Source: Mytilus californianus (lineage: Eukaryota > Mollusca > Bivalvia > Mytilida > Mytilidae). From it: a DNA stretch of 64,000 bases. The stretch lies in NCBI RefSeq assembly GCF_021869535.1, contig NW_026262734.1:94059285-94123284 (forward strand). Direction: 5' to 3'. The notes beneath the pieces were generated by a model. The model searched no databases. It saw only the letters and a list, made by a program, of their open reading frames with translations, and was not told the DNA's origin. Of the stretch, positions 47,501-54,609 are shown piece by piece. Within the stretch, counting starts at the first letter, position 1. Every line of letters starts with the position of its first letter. The position numbers and the translations under genes were made by a program.

Positions 47501-47738
47501 ATAGCATTGACCAACAACTAGTGGTTCCCCTTAAACTAAACTAATCACAAACTTTAACAAATTGTTGATGCTGCCGCCAAAACAATATACTTAAGTCCAT
47601 TTGAAGTCTCGCTTTTGGACTTTGTCAAGGTGAGAAAAAAATAATAATACCTGCAATTTTCTGTGTAAATTTCAAATCTTTTGAATTAAAACTGATCATA
47701 ACATCACACTGAATCTTTGACGGTAGATTGGACGCCAT
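32442..47738 (-). CDS. TIR domain-HEAT repeat protein (spliced, 7 coding exons, 450 aa from internal ATG)
   Basis: Joining 47,738-47,651, 46,579-46,479, 45,392-45,247, 41,511-40,877, 38,877-38,776, 36,797-36,659 and 32,583-32,442 gives one open frame of 1,353 nt with matching phases and GT-AG introns. Residues about 10-124 form a TIR domain (CDVMISFNSKD start, a later block IISKDSCKDSQFADELALAY, end WTFF). Glu50 in PVEALSKK is where SARM1-type TIR enzymes carry the catalytic Glu. Residues about 135-205 are an acidic linker (DEDDMGGEDDEG). About 220-300 is a helical block (KDIFDLQKTVKK). About 310-440 are HEAT-like repeats (DADPNIRAVATIALAKS, RLVRESACLALGFL, KHVREAAEVALKRMGG). Similar TIR-HEAT proteins are, as I recall, abundant in bivalves. 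No transmembrane segment is seen, so it is presumably intracellular. NAD cleavage or immune signalling is inference. See the exon 2 entry for the conflict over the true start. Confidence 0.85.
32887..33353. mobile_element. 467-bp MITE, copy 1 (last intron)
   Basis: The inverted termini AGGTGTAATACCACC and GGTGGTATTACACCT match perfectly over 15 bases. There is no coding capacity. A second copy of the same length, which I could not distinguish by eye, starts at 34,255. The left flank is CTTT in both copies; no convincing target duplication is seen. Confidence 0.85.
33354..34254. other. intron sequence between the two MITE copies
   Basis: About 900 bp of AT-rich intron with no supportable exon or repeat boundary. 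Confidence 0.4.
34255..34721. mobile_element. 467-bp MITE, copy 2 (last intron)
   Basis: Same orientation, length and, as far as I can read, sequence as the copy at 32,887. Near-identity means either very recent transposition or a local duplication. The 83-residue minus-strand frame that enters it is not supported as coding. Confidence 0.85.
34962..35065 (-). repeat. dispersed repeat family A, copy
   Basis: GAAATGTGGTATGATTGCCA, ATGAGACAGCTCTTCATCAG and ACAAATGACATGGATGTAAG. Truncated at about 100 bp. Confidence 0.8.
35625..35810 (+). repeat. Penelope-like tail, diverged solo copy
   Basis: TTAGGAGCACCTGATTTCAT, GCTGCTCAATGCTTCC, TGTATTGTTGTGTGG and CTAGGCCATGG follow the order of the tail at 25.2 kb. 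Intronic in the TIR-HEAT gene. Confidence 0.55.
36105..36200. repeat. TACTGT-terminal MITE family, partial copy
   Basis: TAGTACTGTGGATTCATTAT, then CAATTTTCGTGGGTTTCGTG. Only one end is clear. Confidence 0.55.
36659..36797 (-). CDS. TIR-HEAT gene, exon 7
   Basis: The acceptor is TATTATAG. Translation gives AKNKKATVDRIMGMLDDEDR, LVRESACLALGFLKPG and KAEEVVADK. The donor is AAATG|GTGGGA, phase 2, joining exon 8 to make KWRND. The donor is weak, but it is the only phase-2 GT that continues the HEAT repeat. Reading through it adds WDKF and stops at TAA (about 36,646), so retention of this intron would truncate the protein before the last repeat. Confidence 0.8.
37572..37925. repeat. tandem duplication of about 170 bp
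   Basis: Copy 1 (from about 37,572) and copy 2 (from about 37,740) share AAAGTCAAAGATTTTTCTTA-type sequence, CATAACAACAGTTT/CATAACAATAGTTT, GACCATCGC, ACGTAAAACTAT and CAAACACGTGC. Intronic. CACGTG occurs once in each copy. Confidence 0.75.
38339..38550. mobile_element. MITE with CTGTAAACCAACTAATTTTC-type termini
   Basis: The left end reads CTGTAAACCAACTAATTTTC plus GCG. The right end is its near complement, CGCGAAAATAAATTGGCTTACAG in mixed form. Length is 212 bp. The interior has repeated ATTTCGCGAG and CGCCGCGAAA, making it locally CpG-rich. Intronic. Confidence 0.75.
38776..38877 (-). CDS. TIR-HEAT gene, exon 6
   Basis: The acceptor is TTATTTTTCAG. The split G codon leads to NFSFPAVVQGLSKMLKDADP and NIRAVATIALAKS. 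The donor is AAATCAG|GTAAAC. Phase 1 in and out, 102 nt, coding a complete HEAT-type helix pair. Confidence 0.9.
39149..39494. repeat. 31-bp tandem array, about 11 units
   Basis: Unit AATTTCTGAATGTACAGTAC plus CTTGTACCAAC, with only TGAATG/TGTATG and one or two other variants, so recently homogenised. Each unit holds three GTAC palindromes. It lies about 270 bp upstream of exon 6 in transcript sense. Open frames on both strands follow from the near absence of stops and are not genes. Confidence 0.95.
39897..39965 (-). repeat. dispersed repeat family A, fragment
   Basis: AAGGAGATGCGGTAACTATC, then GACACCAAATGACATGGAGA. It carries a small internal deletion relative to other copies. Confidence 0.6.
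40006..40282. repeat. palindromic element, intron copy lacking the hairpin tip
   Basis: The tail (40,006-40,144) holds TTCTGATTGGCTGACAG (inverted CCAAT) and GTGACGTCATC (CRE). It is followed by the palindrome 40,145-40,282 with arms AAGGAATGACTGTAATATTT / AAATATTACAGTCATTCCTT-type. Compared with the inverse copy at 48.78 kb, the centre lacks a block equivalent to AACTCGCTACGCGGG, which is exactly the hairpin tip. Lies in intron 5. Confidence 0.85.
40877..41511 (-). CDS. TIR-HEAT gene, exon 5 (end of TIR, linker, helical block)
   Basis: The acceptor is ATTTTACAG. It completes GGM, then KLMLARINWTFFFKPEIYET (end of the TIR domain), the acidic linker EDDMGGEDDEGMTEH, and WDRNFDNKSEVPWVEFKKKF. 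Next come VNLIYKDIFDLQKTVKKSQY, YNRLQAYATGYHAMVEVFNM and TIQNL. The donor is ATCTTG|GTAAAT, phase 1. The 157-residue frame on the opposite strand is a shadow. Confidence 0.9.
41630..42072. mobile_element. TACTGT-type MITE split by a nested family B element
   Basis: Left part: TGGATTCATTATTATTAGTG, CGGTATCAATTCTTGTGG. Right part: CAATTTTCCTCAATCC and AATGAATCCACAGCATA. Between them (41,736-41,972) sits a complete family B element bounded by TATATGAGGGTGTGGATGGG and its inverse CCCATCTAGACCCTC plus TCATATA. The relative age is therefore clear: family B inserted later. Confidence 0.75.
42185..43600. repeat. GAGGTCAAGGTCA composite repeat with 440-bp tandem period
   Basis: Recurrent ACCATGAAAATGAGGTCAAG. 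A 440-bp unit repeats at 42,601 and 43,041 (CAGACCAAAACACAAAAACT, then GCCAGTTGGACATGTACACC). The left edge is CACACGCTGAAATGTCTCGC. The right edge is (GCC)n followed by the hairpin TGTCGAGC..CTGCGAC-AAAA-GTCGCAG..GCTCGACA (43,543-43,580). I recognise the family as very common in bivalves. The 69-residue minus-strand frame at its right end is repeat. A family A fragment (43,598-43,640) follows. Confidence 0.8.
43872..44031. mobile_element. TACTGTGGA-type MITE
   Basis: Left TACTGTGGAATAATTTATTT, right AATAATGAATCCACAGTAT: inverted ends around about 160 bp. Interior ATTTCGTGGTTTTGCCAAAA is shared with the element at 44.4 kb and with 38.65 kb. Confidence 0.7.
44132..44342. mobile_element. MITE with long TACTGTAAATTCAG termini
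   Basis: Left end TACTGTAAATTCAGAAATTA, right end its complement ending TTTCTGAATTTACAGTA. The inverted match continues to TTGCG, about 25 bp. TA flanks both sides, as expected of mariner-type target duplication. The plus-strand frame across it is not a gene. Confidence 0.8.
44343..44575. mobile_element. adjacent TACTGTGGA-type MITE
   Basis: Directly abuts the previous element. ATACAGTGGATTCATTAATT on the left and ATAATAAATTCACAGTATG on the right, with CAATTTTCGTGGATTGAG inside. Confidence 0.65.
44695..44930 (-). mobile_element. tRNA-derived SINE, uninterrupted copy
   Basis: Minus strand: head with TGTGACCGAGTGATCTAAG (box A-like) and GAGTTTGAACCCC (box B-like), then body GAAAACTGACGATCC-type, GGAGTGCC and CACTTTCAGCACTATT in the genomic plus reading. 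It shows the uninterrupted head-body junction missing from the copy at 21.2 kb. Intron 4. Confidence 0.8.
45017..45141 (-). other. orphan exon-like segment inside intron 4
   Basis: A good acceptor (pyrimidine-rich tract, then TTACATCAG) is followed by an open segment. It encodes NEMSAFKLLNMLKVGINETK then LEDPERSLKQKVEQCVVRSL and a TGA. It is amphipathic and protein-like. It needs phase 1 entry, but the preceding exon 4 donor is phase 2, and splicing from exon 4 would meet a stop. Phase 1 donors exist at exons 2, 5 and 6. It may be an alternative terminal exon, a decayed exon, or chance. Confidence 0.35.
45247..45392 (-). CDS. TIR-HEAT gene, exon 4
   Basis: The acceptor is CTATTTTAG. Translation MFVMIISKDSCKDSQFADEL, ALAYISYSTIYPVSLEKF, RDISPLLEGG. 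This is the middle and end of the TIR fold (beta strand MFVMIIS, then SKDS..C..DELALAY). The donor is GGAAT|GTATGT, phase 2, matching exon 5. Confidence 0.9.
45592..45645 (-). repeat. dispersed repeat family A, fragment
   Basis: AAGAAGATGTGGTATGAGTG and CCAATGAGACAACTCTCCAC. Confidence 0.8.
45895..45995 (-). repeat. Penelope-like tail, diverged fragment
   Basis: AAAGAGAGGTTGAAGATACC, AAAGGGATATTCTAAGTTTC and AAGTCGATGACAAACAAAA resemble the end of the tails at 4.8 and 13.0 kb. Confidence 0.5.
46255..46320 (+). repeat. repeat family B, right-end fragment
   Basis: ATGTAAACCCCATCCAGACC and CTCATACT. Confidence 0.6.
46479..46579 (-). CDS. TIR-HEAT gene, exon 3
   Basis: The acceptor is TTTTCATTTAG. 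The joined Glu codon leads to KIEEQGWTVWYTRPEIDPVE and ALSKKGEAILSCK. The donor is TGTAAG|GTAAAA, phase 0. It encodes the TIR loop and helix holding Glu50, aligned by eye with the SARM1 catalytic Glu. Confidence 0.9.
46838..47085 (+). repeat. dispersed repeat family A, near full-length copy
   Basis: GGTTCATGTCTGTCATATTT, TTGTTGAAGGCCGTATGGTG, GATAGTTGTCTCATTGGCAA and CATACCACATCTCCTTA. Intron 2. Confidence 0.85.
47320..47390. repeat. fragment related to the CTCGACA hairpin end
   Basis: GATTGCTGTCTTGCTTCTGC, CACAAAATGTTGCAGG and CTCGACAAAAAT resemble the right edge of the 42.2-43.6 kb repeat. The 63-residue minus-strand frame is not supported. Confidence 0.5.
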
Positions 47739-47837
47739 GTTTACGAGACTCTGGTCTAAGGCTGAGTGACTTTATACTTCCTGTTTTCCTGTGTTCCTCA
47801 TTGTCATTAATATAGGTGATACTTGTTGGCTCTATAA
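47651..47837 (-). CDS. TIR-HEAT gene, exon 2, with two overlapping frames
   Basis: A strong acceptor (long T tract, TTTTACAG) starts the exon at 47,837. Joined to the exon at 54,588-54,531 in phase 1, it reads VIEPTSITYINDNEEHRKTG then SIKSLSLRPESRKHGVQ and stops at a TGA (about 47,705). The TIR frame starts at ATG 47,738 with MASNLPSKIQCDVMISFNSK and ends at donor GCAG|GTATTA. A TAA lies in the TIR frame about 36 bases before that ATG. The two frames differ by one base near 47,730. The upstream frame also looks like real protein, so a one-base indel or a dual-frame exon is likely. Confidence 0.8.
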
Positions 47838-48778
47838 CTGTAAAATAAAAAAAAAGGAAAATTTATAACAGCGGCTACATTTTTTCTTTTCAGTAAATTT
47901 TCTTGATCAAGGGTATCATTCAACCTTTGTAATGTTAATTATTGGAATTTAAAGACAAAAGTTGCAATTGTATGTGCAATTTAATCAATTAGTTAAGAGC
48001 AGACTTAACATGCTTAAGTAGTATCAATAGCAAGAATAGATTGTTACTATGAATGTTATGCTGTAAAACCTGGTTTAACCTGCCACTTTAATTTATTTGT
48101 CCAATTGGGACCATAATGACTAATTGTTGCATCAATCATTAGGAAAGATTTTTTCTTAAGTTTGCCAGTATAGACTGGAAATTACTTTTTTTTTTATCGT
48201 ACTTGATATTTGAGATTGTTTAATATAGACCGTAATTCAAACAAGTTCCCGTAAAATTTGACATCACAATTAAAAACATTTGACGTCACAATTAAAAAGT
48301 GATTGTTGCTTGACGTCAGAAGGTTATTCTGAGCAGATCTAAGGTCACTCGGAGACAAAATTCAGCTAATACCAAAAGTGTAAATATGTTTATTCATTCC
48401 CTAGATTAATATGGGATGTCAAATAGATGATTAGCAAGCATCAACAATTGCAACTGCAACATTACTATTTAATCAAATTACAACTGCAATTTTTGTCTTA
48501 ACTAATTAATTAATTACCATCACTTTAATCAAAAGTAATTAATTAAAGTGCATATTATAATAAGTTTCACCATCATATTTCATGATAAGAATTCATACAA
48601 CTATTGAATATGTGAAAGCAGATTGATAAAAAATTTTCATTTTCAATCCTTATTTCCAGAAATGTGGTGCTATTGCCTTAAATCAAGGAAATAATATTTA
48701 TACAATATCTTTAAAGGGGCATTATCTGTCAAATTCATGTTCACCGATTTGACTCAAATTCTCATATTTGATTTATCT

Positions 48779-49082
48779 AAGGAATGACTGTAATATTTTT
48801 TCTGTCTATAAAGAAATAACATCAAAAATATGGTGCACACTGAATAACCCGCGTAGCGAGTTATTTTAAAGTGTGCACCACATTTTTTATGTTATTTCGA
48901 ATAGACAGAAAAAATATTACAGTCATTTCTTATAATTTAATTCTAAATTCCATTTTAAACCGGAGTAAACCATTAAAAAACGTTGATGACGTTACGGTCA
49001 CATGACAAAATTATGTCTATGAGCTGATAAACAAAACAACGTCAGCCAATCAGAAGATGCGTTACATCCAAAATTAAATTAT
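48779..49082. repeat. palindromic element with CGCGTAGCG tip and CRE/CCAAT tail
   Basis: The palindrome is 48,779-48,931 with arms AAGGAATGACTGTAATATTT and ATATGGTGCACACTGAATAA. The tip at 48,850-48,858 is CGC-GTA-GCG. The tail (48,932-49,082) contains GATGACGTTACGGTCAC and GTCAGCCAATCAGAAG. The whole element is the reverse complement of 40,006-40,282 but keeps the tip. Confidence 0.9.
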
Positions 49083-52021
49083 AACATATTAAAACGTATA
49101 TCCAAGTTATAAAAAGTCTAAAAAAACCAATTTACAATGCATAATAATTTGGATCGATAATATGCATCAGCATTTCGAGTGTATTTTAGTCTAGATGCCA
49201 TCTAATTAACCATTGAGTTGACCTTCGAAGACTGCCGACGGTCATATAATCAAATGTAAACATAAATATAGATATAAATAGATAGCGAACTCGTGCAATT
49301 GGATTTTTCTAGGTCTGTTTGATTTCATATTATAGGTTACAAATATATATTAATCATCATGTTTACCTGTATAAGAATGAGTTTTTGTGGATCGAATCAG
49401 TCAATCAAATGGTTTACCCTTGTTTCACTTTCAATGTTGACATTCTTTTCCTTTTAATAACTGAACACGCCCAATTAATGTGTAACCCAACTCTAGCTAA
49501 CGGGTTAAATTGAAGGTCACATGAATACGGATTCAATGAGGTCAAATTATTCACTTGCAAGTGAATAATTCATCAGCGATGTTTCTTTGCTTATTTTGAC
49601 AAAATTGAATCAAACTGGCTGCTAAAAACGAATTATCATTTCACTATTTCACTTTCATTAAAGATTGAACAAAAAAAAATCATATCTTATTTTTTCTATA
49701 TCTCATAGCTAATGCCCCTTTAAAGCAACCACTACTGGACAGGCATATGTTCTAATAAATTAAACAACACTAAAGACAACAACTTTAATGTCCTTTAATG
49801 AAGTTTTATCTATTACCTTGGTGAAAGAAAAAACAGTGAATACCTTTAGTTATCCACACTCAATTTACCCTACCACAGGATCACTACTTCAGGTGTTGGT
49901 TCACCAAGACACCATATATAGTTTCATGTTCAAATCAAAGAAAGAATTTAGTAACAAAGCTAACTTTCTGTGAAATTAAATATTCCAATTTGGACTTAAG
50001 GACATTATCAATACCTTTAATGATTCATATGACACCTAGATCCAAGCTAATTTCTAAATTCTAACATACACCCCAGTGGCAAAGCATCAAATATTAAAAT
50101 AAAAATCACAAAATCAATGCTACAAAAGCCTTGCAACAGGCCACAAAGGACCATTTACCTAGAGCTCATGCAAGGAATTTCCATTCTGATAAAAACCTGT
50201 GACACAAATTCATTAGGAGACAACATATTGAAAATCAATATCCAAAGGTCAAAAGGTCATGTTGTCATATCAATGCATCTTGTATAGGCCAATTGACAAT
50301 ATAGAAAAACAGAAAAAAGGCAATTAAAAGCAGAAGCATCTTCATCTCTAACAATAAATCAGGCTATTGGTTTCTTGTTTGAATTTTTTCACATTTTGTC
50401 ATTCTATCAATGCACCTTTATTTAAACAATAGAAAAAATAACATGCACACATATGTTGTGTTTAACAATATCAAATGTACACATTAGATCTAATTACATT
50501 TGTATTTGGGTACACAGTTTGCAAGGTTTTTATTGGCTATAAATATATCTGAGAAATATTTTCTTGACCAGATTAGCTGCATTCAAGTAACACTCAAAAG
50601 TATATAACGCTGGAAACATATTTTGTATACTAAAATATAACCAACTTTGAAGGCAAGGGTTTAGTTTACTTACACACTCAATAAAAAGCAGACTTTTATT
50701 TTCTTTATTACAAATAACTTCTTTGAAAGGGGGTAGAGCTGACTAAAGGGAAATAACTCTTTAAATGAGTATTATGACTTTGTAATAAAATAAGTTTTAT
50801 AAATGTTTTTTTAAAGAATTTATGTGACACAGAATTAAAATCATCTGAGTTACTTAGAAGCTTAAAATATATTACGGAGAGGTTGCCAAAAACTTTACGA
50901 TTATTTTTAAGAGATACATCCCCTGTCTGAGAGTTATGTCCCTTAACAGATCTACATCTACCTACTCAAAGTGTGAATATACATATATTACATTGTGTTC
51001 ATAATTTCCTTTCTGTAAAATATTATTGTCTAACATTATATAATGAAAGTTCTAGCACACATAACACAACATCAAGATAAAGGTAATCTGTATCATATCA
51101 GGGGAGATAACCAACATACAACATCAATCTTCACTGGAATCATGCATTTCCTACAATGAAAAACAAACTTTTTTAACAAAAATAACTGATACTGTTAACC
51201 TTTATATATAGTAGCCAAGAAATGAAGATTCCTGAAAAATTCACTGCCATAAAACTTAAATTACGTCTCTGTTCTATGAAATTAAGGTCACTGAGACCCA
51301 AATGTTACTGAATATACCATCCCAATACAATCTCAAGAGAACTGTAGTGGTAAATAACATTATAAAATTAGCTAAAAAATCGAAAATGAACCTGTGGTAT
51401 ACACAAAATGTAAAAAAATGAATCCCTCTAATGCCTCATTGGTGTAAGCCACAAGGTTAGCATGTACGAGCTGAAAAATCTCCTAAAATAATTTTACCAA
51501 AGTAAGTGAAGCAAGCGATGTAGGTCATTAGGGTGAATCACTTTTTTGGCGGGCCGTAAATGTAAGAAACATAAGTGTGTTGTCAAACCAAGTCACAATC
51601 ATGAGTATTTGTCACAAAAATTTTCTAGATTAGTTCTAGCTGATGTTTAAGCCTGAAAAAGTAAGTCAATGATAAATGATTACCTACACCCTGAAACAAA
51701 CTGTTGGTCACAAGATAACTAAAACAATGAGGCCAAAAAAATATGAAGGCCAAATAAATAAATGTAGGCCAAAAAAACTTTTTTAGTGGTATCCCTTTAA
51801 TAGATGTGACAGCTTTGTATAAATAAACTGTTGACACAGAGATATGTGTCCTTCACTCTATGTAATTCAGTCTAATACAAATGTTGAAATTGAAATGGAT
51901 ATATATTTTAACATGTAATGTATAAAACCATTTAAAGTCAATAAACCAAAACTTAAATTATTTTGAGGTAAAATTATCGAAATATTCTTTATGAGGCTGA
52001 GGACAACCCATTCTTTGCAAA

Positions 52022-52078
52022 TTTTAGGGGGGAGCACGCCCACCACGCCCCCGCCTGAATCTGCACCTGGCAATACTG
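52022..52078 (-). repeat. repeat family C, fragment
   Basis: TTAGGGGGGAGCACGCCCAC, then GCCTGAATCTGCACCTGGC. Confidence 0.55.
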
Positions 52079-52646
52079 TAATTGAATACGAACCTAAAAA
52101 GCTATCTGCTATTTGGTAAATGAAATGCAAAATAAGGTCAGAATTAAACTTACTTTGATTTTAGGCTACATATTCTCTAATTCTTTCAAATTGGAAATTA
52201 AACAATTTCTGAATCCAAATCAATCAACATGATCAAGTGTGGTTGCAGATGATCTCAGTAGATGATTTTCTAAGTTAAAAGGTCATAACCTTTATCAGCT
52301 CTCAGGATGAATCAAATGTGCTAACATGTGTTACAGAAATTGACAACTATATAAAAACTTTTACTACACAGAAATAGTTCGACCTTCAAAAATTGTTGTT
52401 CAAGTTGTGTACTATTACATCTGAATATGCATCTCATGAAATGCAATGTTCTTGATTAAAAATTTAAAAGTGGTCTTTTATTAATGTTTGCTTCCAGTTG
52501 ATTTAAAGATGCATAAATGAAGTTTTTGCACATCAATTTAGTAAGTGTTGTATGAAATAGAAATCAGGAAAAAGGATTTTGGTTTATCAAAAATGAAGAT
52601 TTATTTAATAATCATTAGAGAAATAGATTCTTACATAGTTATTTAG

Positions 52647-52769
52647 GTGGATTATCTGAATTTATCCAATCTGGATAGTTAAATTATCGAATTTTAAAAT
52701 CCTCGCAGAGGCTCAAACTTTAAAATTTTAAAATTTAACTATCTTAATTGGATAAATCTGATAATCCAC
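52647..52769. repeat. palindrome with CCTCGCAGAGG tip
   Basis: Left arm GTGGATTATCTGAATTTATC, GGATAGTTAAATT, AATTTTAAAAT. Right arm ATTTTAAAATTTAACTATC, GGATAAATCTGATAATCCAC. The tip at 52,701-52,711 is CCTC-GCA-GAGG, again a GNA triloop. No CRE was found beside it. Confidence 0.85.
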
Positions 52770-53054
52770 TGTCACCAATGTAAAAATCTATATTTCTCCT
52801 AAATGTGTAGGACAATTGGATATAAAACCATGATTGAATATCATTTAATTTAATACATGTAATAGGTGAATAAATGATTTGTAATTTGCAATTAATTAAT
52901 AAAATTTCCTTTTAATATTTTTATTCTATATTTATTAAATGTTTAATTTTTTTTTCAAACACTGAAAGGTAAAAAGCTAAAATATGTTCTCTTTTTTGTT
53001 TATATTTTATTCCCTATCATCATGACATGCATCATCATGAGATGTTCTTTAATT

Positions 53055-53345
53055 GATTGATAGTTGGTGTTTGACTCCATTTTCAGCACACTTGGCTATT
53101 TCATGGCGGCTGGTTTTTATTAGCGGATCAATGTATACAAAGCCCGAGTACCTGGATGTAACCAAAACTTACGACAGGAAAAACTGCCAATCCTTAGTTA
53201 ACTAAGATCTGAGTCAAACACACCTTGCCTAAGCGGAGTTCTAACTCATAACCTCGGTGTTGACAGGGTTACTGAATGAACACACTATAGATGAACTTAC
53301 AATGTAACTTAGACAGTAGACCACTATGCAAATTGAGGCCCTGAT
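53055..53345 (-). mobile_element. tRNA-derived SINE, diverged copy with internal duplication
   Basis: The body is ATTGATAGTTGGTGTTTGAC and TTTCAGCACACTTGGCTATT. The head, in minus sense, has GGTTATGAGTTAGAACTCCG. Compared with the copy at 44.7 kb it has extra sequence in the head (53,270-53,330). Confidence 0.65.
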
Positions 53346-53587
53346 TGTGCTTTGGAGATGCAATTAAAAAGGAAATGAAATTTACTGGTAAGTTCAATTT
53401 ACTGCAATATTGACCCAATTATTGGAAACATCATCATGCAATTATTATAGAATCATCCTGCTTCCCAATGCAATTTAAATAATTGATCATAGGAAATGAT
53501 TGTTACAATACAGATACATGTATCACATTATCTAATTGTTTGTCATTTATTATTTAAAAAATTGAACATGGTCTTGATCACTGAAGC

Positions 53588-53660
53588 ATAACTGGAGGGG
53601 GGCCCCCTTAGGTCAGTCAGAGGGCCCCCCCTTATGAAAAGTTCTGGATCCGCCACTGAG
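53588..53660 (+). repeat. repeat family C, fragment
   Basis: TAACTGGAGGGGGGCCCCCTT, GGGCCCCCCCTTATGAAAAG and TCTGGATCCGCCACTGAG. Confidence 0.75.
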
Positions 53661-54530
53661 TTTGATATCTTTCTCTCTTAAAGCAGTGACCCAATGTATA
53701 TGGTTGTATGAAAAACAGTTTCTGAGATCTGGGCTCTGATGACAATGTACATAAAAAAGACATTGATATTGAGAGAGCATCAACTAAGCTGTACTGACCT
53801 ATTGGCACAACAGTACCTAATTTGAAGAGATAAATGCAGTTTTCTGCATACGGATAGCAGAGCCAGTAAAGTGTTTATTTGTGCCTGTTAAATAAAAAAA
53901 AAGGGGGGGGGGGGGGGGGGGGGCAAGTCTTGAAATACAGAACTGTCAGTACCTATTATAATCTAATGCATTATTCATAAATGTTCAAAATAAAACATTT
54001 GAAATATCATGGACATGCTGACTGTGATTGAACAATATTGATACCAGGCCTCTGTTACGAATGACTCGGTCCACATGTATAAGCCATGACAGCATATGTG
54101 ATCTAAAGCCAATCAAATACTGTGTCACATGGTATTCAATAGAACTATATGTTGATTTTGCCTTACATAATTCAGGGTTAAGTTCATGCAGTGTAAAAAT
54201 ATGGCAGGTATATACATGTATATATCAATCATCTCTTGTGGGGGCATGAGTTTTTTCTCTGAAAATGCAATTGTTTTTTCAACTACAATCAAACAATTAT
54301 TTTTTTTCTATATATATCATACAGAAAAATTTTTTTTTTAATAAACATTGTTTTCACTCATCATGTTTATGTTATTGTTCTTTCAATAGAAAATATATTT
54401 TTTTTAATCAAAAAAAAAAAGAAAAAGAATCAAACATTTTATCGAAAAAATCAAATGCCCCGTTCAAAGATGTTTGGTCCCTAATTATAGAAAAACTACA
54501 CAAAAATAATAAACAACAACAAATTCATAC

Positions 54531-54588
54531 CGTTAATGTGAATCTTTCTGCCATCCGATTCAGATGTACGAGACGGAGAACAACCCAT
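54531..54588 (-). CDS. probable first coding exon with MGCS N terminus
   Basis: ATG at 54,588 in a fair context (GAGAATGGG) opens MGCSPSRTSESDGRKIHIN, then donor AACG|GTATGA, phase 1. MGCS with Ser at position 6 fits N-myristoylation at Gly2 and palmitoylation at Cys3, so the product would be membrane-tethered. Phase 1 joins exon 2 at 47,837, where the frame stays open for a further 44 codons. As I recall, bivalve TIR proteins of this type can start with MGC, which supports the link. The only exon seen upstream on this strand. Confidence 0.6.
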
Positions 54589-54609
54589 TCTCCATTCATT
54601 CAATGAATC

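Larger units (their letters stand above)
47838..54530 (-). other. proposed first intron of the TIR-HEAT gene
   Basis: 6.7 kb of AT-rich sequence with GT (54,530) and AG (47,838) ends if exon 1 is used. It holds a palindromic element (48.78-49.08 kb), a palindrome at 52.65 kb, repeat C pieces (52.02, 53.59 kb), a SINE (53.06 kb) and a long poly-G run (53,905-53,923). No further exon is supportable. Confidence 0.5.

Noticed and set aside
54265-54606. 113-residue plus-strand frame
   Set aside because: Low-complexity Asn/Lys-rich sequence from poly-A/T; its end is antisense to the MGCS exon.
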